Origin: an uncultured Altererythrobacter sp.
Lineage (GTDB): Bacteria; Pseudomonadota; Alphaproteobacteria; Sphingomonadales; Sphingomonadaceae
Assembly: GCA_938009055.1 (NCBI GenBank)
Contig: CALLIO010000071.1
Span: 1-21,246, forward strand
Length of the DNA stretch: 21,246 nucleotides
Direction of reading: 5' to 3'
Shown here piece after piece: positions 1-6,174 of the stretch (the first letter of the stretch is position 1; the number at the start of each line of letters is the position of its first letter). Under the pieces are notes generated by a model, which was not told the origin of the DNA, made no database searches, and saw nothing but the letters and a program-made list of their open reading frames with translations. Made by a program: the position numbers and the translations under genes.

Positions 1-96
1 TAGAGCGGCAGGCTTGAGAACAGTGACTGTTCGATCAAATGTCTCGCTGTAGGTCTCTAATTGGGCTGACAAGCAGAACAATCTGACGTAAACATT

Positions 97-117
97 CCCC
101 ACGCGAACTTGGTGGGG
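97..117 (+). promoter_or_regulatory. Hairpin abutting the first gene's start
   Basis: CCCCAC (97-102) and GTGGGG (112-117) are perfect inverted repeats with a 9-nt loop. The right arm touches the ATG at 118 and is the only purine-rich, Shine-Dalgarno-like stretch nearby. If it folds in the mRNA it would hide that stretch and could damp translation of the lipoprotein/TIR pair. It also makes the ATG at 130 a serious alternative start. The remaining bases 1-96 show no gene. Confidence 0.4.
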
Positions 118-1239
118 ATGCGCAAATTTATGTTTAAGCGAAGTTTCTGCTTCCTGCTTACTGCCGCTCTTTGGGGCTGCGCCAGCGTTGCGCCACCACC
201 ACCACCTCCTCCTCCAAGCCCTGTCGCTACTGCCGATCCTCAACCTCGTCCGGTCGGAATAGGCGGAGTCAATCAACCCGTACGGCCAGCCTCGACAAAC
301 GTCCGCCTCTCAGCTGAGGAACGCCGCAGGCTGGCGGCACAACGCGAGGCACAGGAACGCTCACGGGTGAGTGGAAATTACGGCCAGTACAATGCCAATG
401 TCGGCAGTCTGTCCTCCGCATCGCAGAATGCCGTGACGAGCGTAGAATCGCCCCGCAGGTTCTTGGCTGCGCGATCTGCGTCCCCTGACCGCGATGCTCG
501 AGTAGCCGCTCAAGCCCGCCTACGCACCGGAGCGCTCGCCGCTGTGACTTCCGGCGAGCAAGCCAACCCGCAACAAGACGAGCCTCCAAAGAACTTGTTG
601 CTTGACCTGCCCGCCTACCCGCAATGGGAGCCAGAAGTCCCCTCCACCTGGATCGAACTGGACAGCATGATCGCCTCGCGCGAAGGCATGACGCTGCATG
701 AAGCGGGACAGCGGATGCGCACCGCTCTGCGCGAGGCCGGTTACGAGCTGCATTCCTTTTACTCTGTTCCGGGCGGATTTCTGCTCATCACCGATTATGA
801 GCAAACCGATCCAGAGGGGGTGGGCTATAGCGATATCAAACGATATCAAAAGCCGGGCGAAGGCCGTGATAGCTGGTGGCTTATCCTACGCGATCTCTTC
901 CTAGAGCGCCCTCATACCTATTACCGCACGATTGCGATTGTCGTGACTGACGAGCAATGGAGCCCAGACGAAAAAGAATTGAGCGCGGAGGATGCTGCCC
1001 GCAGGGTGCAGTTGGGGAGTCAAAATCTAGGCCAAGAAGCCAAGAAATACGGTTTTACTCAGGACCACACGGTCACCGCGCTGATCTATGAATATGTCAA
1101 CAAGGGCGTTGATACGAATTACGAGATGATCTCGCCCGGCCGCCTTCCCGTTTCAGCACATCTCGCCGCATCAGGACTTGATCGGGCCATTCCCAAACAA
1201 TTTGCCTCAGCCATGATGAATGCACAGGCCGGCCAGTAA
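118..1239 (+). CDS. Proline-rich putative lipoprotein, coupled to TIR gene
   Basis: Function is not recognised. The N-terminus (Lys/Arg, then a hydrophobic run ending LWGC) is a lipoprotein signal with Cys21 as the likely lipidated residue; Trp at -2 is unusual for a lipobox. Next come eight prolines in a row, a low-complexity linker with a charged helix rich in Glu/Arg (around residues 65-85), and from about residue 175 a compact domain with YYRTIAIVVTD and TALIYEY-type strands. From memory, that C-terminal fold resembles domains found beside caspase-like genes; this is a weak recollection. The Ala after the Cys would fit sorting to the outer membrane. The stop TAA overlaps the ATG of the TIR gene (TAATG), so the two are probably translationally coupled and work together. 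Start: ATG at 118 chosen; TTG at 109 and ATG at 130 are possible. Confidence 0.7.
   Translation: MRKFMFKRSFCFLLTAALWGCASVAPPPPPPPPSPVATADPQPRPVGIGGVNQPVRPASTNVRLSAEERRRLAAQREAQERSRVSGNYGQYNANVGSLSSASQNAVTSVESPRRFLAARSASPDRDARVAAQARLRTGALAAVTSGEQANPQQDEPPKNLLLDLPAYPQWEPEVPSTWIELDSMIASREGMTLHEAGQRMRTALREAGYELHSFYSVPGGFLLITDYEQTDPEGVGYSDIKRYQKPGEGRDSWWLILRDLFLERPHTYYRTIAIVVTDEQWSPDEKELSAEDAARRVQLGSQNLGQEAKKYGFTQDHTVTALIYEYVNKGVDTNYEMISPGRLPVSAHLAASGLDRAIPKQFASAMMNAQAGQ
831..850 (+). repeat. Perfect 10-bp tandem duplication in coding sequence
   Basis: CGATATCAAA occurs twice head to tail inside the lipoprotein gene. Because the unit is 10 bp, loss or gain of one copy would shift the reading frame of the C-terminal domain. 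It could equally be a chance or neutral duplication. Confidence 0.85.
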
Positions 1240-1928
1240 TGCGTGTCTTCATCAGCTATCGCCGATCCGACAGCAAGGATATTGCGGCAAGGATTGCTGA
1301 CAATTTGCGCAGTGTTCGCGAGATAGACGAAGTATTTTTGGATGTGGAATCCATTGCCCATGGCGAGCATTTTCCCGCCCGTCTTGACGCTGAAATCAAC
1401 GCCGCCGATGTGGTGCTTTGCATTATCGGCAAGAAGTGGAGCGGTGCGAAGCTGGACGATGGCCGCCGCCGGATTGAAAGCGAAGATGATTTCGTCCGCA
1501 GGGAAGTCGCCTCCGCATTAGAGGCCGACAAGCGCATAATTCCCGTGCTGGTGGATGAAGCCGCCATGCCCTCTGCGGGTGACATTCCCGCCAGCATCGG
1601 CGATCTGCTCAACCGCAATGCGATTTCGGTGCGCCACACCGCCTTCCGTATCGATTTTGAGATATTGGTGGAAGCTGTGCTGGGCCGCAAACGGGGCGCG
1701 GAATTGTCAGGCAAGGCGATTGCGCTGGGCGCATTATGGCGCAGCGCTTGCGGGCTTGTCCTGGGCATTGTTGCCGCCATTCTGATCGCCAGTCTGGGCA
1801 TGGCTTCAATGGCAATGCCGCTCGAGACAATCTTGGGAGGGCGCGCACAATTGGCGGTGTTGCTCTTTGTGATTTTTGCCATCTCGCAAATTTGGGCGAT
1901 CCGCTTTGTCCGGCAAAACGCAGCCTAG
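1239..1928 (+). CDS. TIR-domain protein with two C-terminal membrane helices
   Basis: The 229-residue protein opens directly with a TIR domain (about residues 1-150). FISYRRSDS is box 1, FLDVESIAHGEHF follows, VVLCIIGKKW is the central strand, and DFVRREVASALE is the helix that carries the catalytic glutamate in bacterial TIR NADases; Glu89 (VRREV) is the candidate here. Two hydrophobic segments follow (about 173-193 and 203-223) with a short basic tail, so the TIR domain should sit in the cytoplasm, anchored to the inner membrane. Bacterial TIR proteins cleave NAD+ or make cyclic-ADP-ribose-type signals, often in anti-phage defence; whether this one does is inference. It starts within the stop codon of the upstream lipoprotein gene. 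No other known defence gene lies beside it. Confidence 0.88.
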   Translation: MRVFISYRRSDSKDIAARIADNLRSVREIDEVFLDVESIAHGEHFPARLDAEINAADVVLCIIGKKWSGAKLDDGRRRIESEDDFVRREVASALEADKRIIPVLVDEAAMPSAGDIPASIGDLLNRNAISVRHTAFRIDFEILVEAVLGRKRGAELSGKAIALGALWRSACGLVLGIVAAILIASLGMASMAMPLETILGGRAQLAVLLFVIFAISQIWAIRFVRQNAA

Positions 1929-2074
1929 CGCACCATTTGCGGTTTGAACTGGCATTTCTGGCGCGATTGACCAATAGAAGTTCCCTAAGTTGAAGCCCTG
2001 TTTGCAGCTCATTGTTCAGGGACACGAAACGCGCGTGATGAGACAAGAAACAAGCCCTTTTGCGGAGACAGACA

Positions 2075-3667
2075 TTGGCCGATACACAGCAAGCCGCACC
2101 AGCCGCTGCCAAGCGTGGCGCCTTCACCCGCTTCCTTGATGGGGTCGAGTGGCTGGGCAATTTGCTGCCGCATCCGGTAACGCTTTTTGCGATTTTGGCG
2201 ATTGGCATCGTGCTTCTTTCCGGCCTACTCGGCTGGATGGGTGTGGCTGTTGTCGATCCCCGCCCCGCTGGCGCAAAGGGTGTGGCCGATGATGGCATGA
2301 TCCGCGCGGTCAGCCTGCTTGATGGCGACGGGATCCGCCGCATCTTCACCAATCTGGTCGGCAATTTTACTGGTTTTGCCCCGCTGGGCGTAGTGCTTGT
2401 CGCAATGCTGGGCGTGGGCGTTGCGGAGAAATCCGGCCTGCTTTCAGCCGCCGTGCGCGCGATGGTTTTGAACGCCCCGCCCAAGCTGGTGACGGTGGCG
2501 ATTGTCTTTGCAGGGATCGTCTCCAACACCGCATCAGAAGTGGGCTATGTCGTGCTGATCCCACTGGCGGGCGCGATATTCTATGCGCTGGGCCGCCACC
2601 CGCTCGCTGGCATGGCCGCAGCATTCGCCGGCGTATCGGGAGGGTATAGCGCCAACCTTTTGATTGGCACGATTGATCCGCTGCTGGCCGGAATTACGCA
2701 GGAAGCCGCGCGGCTGATCGCGCCGGACTACACCGTTGTGGCAACCGCGAACTGGTTCTTCATGGTCGCCTCTACCTTCCTCATCACCATCATCGGTTCG
2801 CTGGTGACGATCTATATCGTTGAGCCAAAGCTGGGAAAATACGACCCCGGCCAAGCCGATCCCACGATCCTCGATGACCGGATGATGGAGACGATTAGCG
2901 ATGACGAGCGCAAGGGTCTGCGCTGGGCGGGCCTCGCCTTGCTGGGCGTGCTGGGTCTGATGGCGCTGACGCTGGTGCCCGATTGGGGTGTGTTGAGAAA
3001 TCCAGAGAATGGCGACCGGATCGACAGCCCGTTTTTTGACGGGTTTGTGGTGTGGATCCTGATTTTCTTCGTCGCGCTGGGCTATGCTTACGGGCGCGCT
3101 GTCGGCACGATGAAGACTGACCGCGATATCATCAATGCAATGTCCGCCGCGCTTGCTTCGCTTGGGCTCTACATCGTGCTGGTCTTCTTCGCCGCACAAT
3201 TCGTGGCCTTCTTCGGATGGACGAATTTGGGAGCCATTACCGCGGTGACAGGCGCAAATTTCCTCGTCGAAACTGGGATGACCGGCCCTGCGGTCTTCTT
3301 CCTCTTCATTCTGCTGTGCGCACTGATAAACCTCTCGCTCGGTTCAGCCAGCGCGCAATGGGCGGTGACAGCGCCGATCTTTGTGCCGATGCTAATGCTG
3401 ATCGGATATTCGCCCGAAGTGATCCAAGCCGCTTATCGGATTGGTGACAGCACGACCAATATCATCACACCGATGATGAGTTATTTCGGGCTAATTCTCG
3501 CTTGGGCAACGCGCTATAAGAGCGACCTTGGCGTGGGCACGCTGATCGCAATGATGCTGCCCTATTCGATGTTCTTCATCTTCTTCTGGTCAGTGTTCTT
3601 TTACCTGTGGACGTTTGTGCTGGGTCTGCCGGTTGGCCCCGGATCGCCGACCTATTTCACGCCTTAA
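2075..3667 (+). CDS. AbgT-family transporter
   Basis: This is a polytopic inner-membrane protein of 530 residues, close to the usual 500-530 of the family. AbgT proteins move p-aminobenzoyl-glutamate, and some members (MtrF, YdaH) export sulfonamide-like antimetabolites. Family signatures are clear: NTASEVGYVV, SGGYSANLLIGTIDP, and GSASAQWAVTAP followed by YRIGDSTTNIITP. The residues I recall as functional in MtrF (Asp193, Ser417, Trp420, Arg446, Asp449, Pro457) have counterparts with matching spacing at Asp201, Ser426, Trp429, Arg455, Asp458 and Pro466. Start: TTG at 2075, with GGAG at 2064-2067 seven bases upstream; TTG at 2060 would bury that site. No aminobenzoyl-glutamate hydrolase (abgA/abgB) gene lies beside it, so export rather than uptake of a folate breakdown product is as likely. 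Confidence 0.92.
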   Translation: MADTQQAAPAAAKRGAFTRFLDGVEWLGNLLPHPVTLFAILAIGIVLLSGLLGWMGVAVVDPRPAGAKGVADDGMIRAVSLLDGDGIRRIFTNLVGNFTGFAPLGVVLVAMLGVGVAEKSGLLSAAVRAMVLNAPPKLVTVAIVFAGIVSNTASEVGYVVLIPLAGAIFYALGRHPLAGMAAAFAGVSGGYSANLLIGTIDPLLAGITQEAARLIAPDYTVVATANWFFMVASTFLITIIGSLVTIYIVEPKLGKYDPGQADPTILDDRMMETISDDERKGLRWAGLALLGVLGLMALTLVPDWGVLRNPENGDRIDSPFFDGFVVWILIFFVALGYAYGRAVGTMKTDRDIINAMSAALASLGLYIVLVFFAAQFVAFFGWTNLGAITAVTGANFLVETGMTGPAVFFLFILLCALINLSLGSASAQWAVTAPIFVPMLMLIGYSPEVIQAAYRIGDSTTNIITPMMSYFGLILAWATRYKSDLGVGTLIAMMLPYSMFFIFFWSVFFYLWTFVLGLPVGPGSPTYFTP

Positions 3668-3754
3668 ACGCTCGCTCATCAGCTATTCAGTCACGCTGAC
3701 CTAGCTTAGAAGGCGAGTGGATAATCTGGGTAGGGATCGGGATTGGTGGGTATC

Positions 3755-4933
3755 ATGATCAAGAGCAAGCAACGCGTTCGCGACTTGATATTTGCCGCCG
3801 CGATTGGCTTGGCGATCACATCGCCCGCACAGGCCCAAACAGTCCAAGCGCCCACCGGCTGGAGCGAAAGCCAGCAAGGCGACAAGCGCGTGCTTACAAA
3901 AGGCGACATCCGCATCGAGATTGGCCCATGGCAAAGCCTGAACGGTCAATCGGTACGCAATTGGTTGAAAGCGCAAGAACGCAAAGTGACTGCAGGCATC
4001 ACCTATGTCAGCACGCAATCCTTCCAAGCTGAACCGGCCGTCGCAGGCAGCTATTCGTTGGCCCGGACGGTGCACAGTAACGGCGCGAAACAGATTTCCG
4101 TGCTCTATGCCTGCCCGGGCAGAAACAAGACCGTAAAGCTGATGCAATTGCGAGCAGTATTGTCGTACACAGTCGCGCGCGATGTTCAGCGCGGGGCGAA
4201 ATTTGGCGAGGAGGTTTGCGCAGCCGATTCCAATGTGGAAGGCAGCTCTGCCGCGCCGCGCACAACGACCACAGCCTCCAAATCCAGCGTGGGAAGAAGC
4301 GCAGGCGGCAGCAGTACGTCACAATCTCTGGCCGCGCATAATGCGAAAATTCCCGCTGCCAATCGTCCGCGAACAGCGCATATCGTGCTGAAAGATAGCT
4401 GGGTCGGCTTTCCTGCGACATTGGTCAGCAAGGCAACGCCGCAAATGACCTTTCCCAACGGTTATTCAACTACTTGCGCGAAATGGAACCCAATCACGCA
4501 GTCGCCCACGCCCGCTTCGGCTGGCAAGCTCAAACGCTGCAAAATGGAACGAGTGGCGGGCAAAGGAAAGCCGGCAAGGCGCTTTAAACCGGGTGAGACG
4601 ATTGATGTTGCCTTTGGCCGTATCACCGGCTTCACCGGCCTTGGCGGCTCCTCCTCAATCAGCGGAGGAACCTTGCGGATGACCAAAGACGGGCGGATCA
4701 AAATCGGCGGCTTCAGGGCATTTTCCGCCAGCGGTTCGGGATCAAGTGTAAGCGGCGGCAGCCGGAAAAAGGCGGTTTCGGGTCGCTATTATCTGAGCGG
4801 CCACACGATCACGATCGAAAGCGATTCCGGGCAAATCTATCACGGGTTTATCGCTGCCAGCACCAACAGAGGCGGACGCGGTTTCGACAATGTGTTCATC
4901 AATGGCGAGCACTATTGGGATCGCAACGATTGA
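3755..4933 (+). CDS. Exported protein of unknown function with C-terminal beta domain
   Basis: The 392-residue product has a clean Sec signal peptide (MIKSKQR, hydrophobic core, cleavage after AQA near residue 28). A first globular part (about 30-160) has two cysteines. A Ser/Thr/Gly-rich linker (about 163-193) leads to a second part with two more cysteines and a Gly-rich strand-turn-strand C-terminus (about 290-392, with SGRYYLSGHTITIESDSG) that reads like a small beta-barrel or lipocalin-like fold. No catalytic motif is visible and I do not recognise the family. Start: ATG at 3755, with GGTGGG just upstream; the longer form from TTG 3743 adds only four residues before the signal. It lies 87 bases after the AbgT gene in the same direction and may be cotranscribed. 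Confidence 0.8.
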   Translation: MIKSKQRVRDLIFAAAIGLAITSPAQAQTVQAPTGWSESQQGDKRVLTKGDIRIEIGPWQSLNGQSVRNWLKAQERKVTAGITYVSTQSFQAEPAVAGSYSLARTVHSNGAKQISVLYACPGRNKTVKLMQLRAVLSYTVARDVQRGAKFGEEVCAADSNVEGSSAAPRTTTTASKSSVGRSAGGSSTSQSLAAHNAKIPAANRPRTAHIVLKDSWVGFPATLVSKATPQMTFPNGYSTTCAKWNPITQSPTPASAGKLKRCKMERVAGKGKPARRFKPGETIDVAFGRITGFTGLGGSSSISGGTLRMTKDGRIKIGGFRAFSASGSGSSVSGGSRKKAVSGRYYLSGHTITIESDSGQIYHGFIAASTNRGGRGFDNVFINGEHYWDRND

Positions 4934-4972
4934 CCGTCTTGCAGCGCAGGCCAAACAATGCGCGGCCGCCAA

Positions 4973-5419
4973 TCAATCAAAGGTAAAGCCTGCCGCTTCC
5001 GCTTCGGCGATAACCTCTTGCGCGGTTTGGCACGGATGGTCACCCTTGAGGCGGGTCCATCGCGCTCCTTCGTCGACGAATATCTCTTTCTCGATTCCAA
5101 AATCCGCCGCTTCGTCGAACAGCCCGGCTGAGTAGCTGCGGCCCCCGGTCGGAAGAAACTCATACCAAAGATTGCTACCGCATCGGCTGCAAAATCCGCG
5201 CTCGGCCCATTCGCTCGAGCGATAGCGGGTCACCGCTTCCTCGCCTTCGATTGCATGGCTTTCACCCGTCAACGCAGTGTAGAAGGATCCAGCCCAGCGG
5301 CGGCACATATCGCATTGGCAGACTTCGATCTCGCGCTTTGGCGATGAGACAGAAATTGTGACAGCGCCGCACAAACATGTGCCCGCTATGGTGTCGGCTG
5401 AGTTGCCTGTCGCACTCAT
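4973..5419 (-). CDS. GFA-family (glutathione-dependent formaldehyde-activating-like) enzyme
   Basis: The 148-residue protein has the full zinc-cysteine pattern of the family. Cys15-x-Cys17 and Cys77-x-x-Cys80 correspond to the structural zinc site, and Cys34, Cys36 and Cys39 (CQCDMC) to the catalytic one, with FCSRCG typical of the family. The founding member Gfa joins glutathione to formaldehyde, but most relatives have unproven substrates, so only the family is claimed. Start: ATG at 5419; the longer frame from 5491 would run into the upstream regulator gene. It begins four bases after that gene's stop, and its AAGG ribosome site overlaps the regulator's TAA, so the two are one transcript with coupled translation. 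The gene converges with the exported-protein gene ending at 4933. Confidence 0.9.
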   Translation of the reverse strand: MSATGNSADTIAGTCLCGAVTISVSSPKREIEVCQCDMCRRWAGSFYTALTGESHAIEGEEAVTRYRSSEWAERGFCSRCGSNLWYEFLPTGGRSYSAGLFDEAADFGIEKEIFVDEGARWTRLKGDHPCQTAQEVIAEAEAAGFTFD

Positions 5420-5423
5420 CGCC

Positions 5424-5885
5424 TTAAAGCGGCACGCCCGGATCGTGCTTTGCCGTGCGGATCGTGAGTGACGTCTTGACGCTGGCGACATTGGGCGCGG
5501 GCGTCAGCTTGCTGGTCAGGAATTCCTGAAAGCTCTGCAAATCGCGGCTGACGATTTTCAGGATAAAATCGATCTCGCCGTTCAGCATGTGCACTTCGCG
5601 CACTTCATCCAGATCAGCCATATGATCTTCAAATTCGCGCAAGGCATCTTCGGCCTGTGACTTGAGGCTAACCATCGCAAAGACTGTGATCGCAAAACCG
5701 AGCGAGGATGCGTCAAGATCAGCGTGGTATCCACGGATGACGCCTTGTTCCTCCAGCCCGCGAACCCGGCGCAAACATGGCGGTGCCGTCAAGCCAACGC
5801 GCTGAGCAAGCTCAACATTGGTCACGCGCCCTTCTGCCTGCAATTCCTTGAGCAAGCGCCGATCGATATCGTCCAAATTGGCCAT
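5424..5885 (-). CDS. Lrp/AsnC-family transcriptional regulator
   Basis: The 153-residue length and layout are typical of Lrp. An N-terminal winged helix-turn-helix begins LDDIDRRLLKELQAEGR, with the recognition helix in LTAPPCLRRVRGLEEQGVI (about 20-50). A ligand-binding and oligomerising RAM domain follows (about 65-140: FAMVSLKS, VREVHMLNGEIDFILKI). Such proteins bind DNA as dimers or octamers and sense amino acids; the ligand here is not deducible. Start: ATG at 5885, with AGGGCGG about eight bases upstream. It is the first gene of a two-gene unit with the GFA gene. It is divergent from the kinase-like gene at 6175 across 289 bases that hold an AT-rich palindrome, so autoregulation is plausible. 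Confidence 0.95.
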   Translation of the reverse strand: MANLDDIDRRLLKELQAEGRVTNVELAQRVGLTAPPCLRRVRGLEEQGVIRGYHADLDASSLGFAITVFAMVSLKSQAEDALREFEDHMADLDEVREVHMLNGEIDFILKIVSRDLQSFQEFLTSKLTPAPNVASVKTSLTIRTAKHDPGVPL

Positions 5886-6003
5886 TGTGCCGCCCTATCT
5901 TCCCCCGATGCCCAATTTGTCGCTTTCACGATACAATCGGCAAAGGTTACCGCTTCATCTATCCAAGCCTAAGCAATGAACCCATAGAATTACATTGTTT
6001 GCG

Positions 6004-6016
6004 CTAATTTTATTAG
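6004..6016. promoter_or_regulatory. AT-rich palindrome, possible Lrp/AsnC operator
   Basis: CTAAT-TTT-ATTAG is a perfect 5-bp inverted repeat with a 3-bp centre, about 120 bases upstream of the Lrp-family gene in otherwise GC-rich DNA. Lrp-family proteins bind short AT-rich palindromes and commonly control their own gene. The assignment is inference from position and composition. Confidence 0.3.
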
Positions 6017-6119
6017 TCTTGGCAGCAATTGTCCCGCTTTGCAACGCACGCCTAGTTCAGCGCACGGCCAGCCCCACTTGCTGATAGGGTGTTCTGTCGG
6101 CCAAATTGCGCCGAAACTG

Positions 6120-6125
6120 TATACT
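6120..6125 (+). promoter_or_regulatory. Possible -10 box for the kinase-like gene
   Basis: TATACT lies about 50 bases before the ATG at 6175. The -35 region is poor (CTGTCGG around 6094-6100), so only the -10 match supports it. The rest of the 5886-6174 gap shows nothing else convincing. Confidence 0.25.
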
Positions 6126-6174
6126 CTTCGCTCTGCGAGCTTCGCGGGGTGACATTAGGATTTCGTAACGCTGC

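Noticed and set aside
1609..2529. 306-codon minus-strand ORF across the TIR and AbgT genes
   Set aside because: It overlaps two confident genes, has low-complexity Ser/Pro/Arg composition and no ribosome site or domain.
4934..4972. Intrinsic terminator between convergent exported-protein and GFA genes
   Set aside because: Only weak GC-rich inverted bases and no T-run; not supportable by eye.
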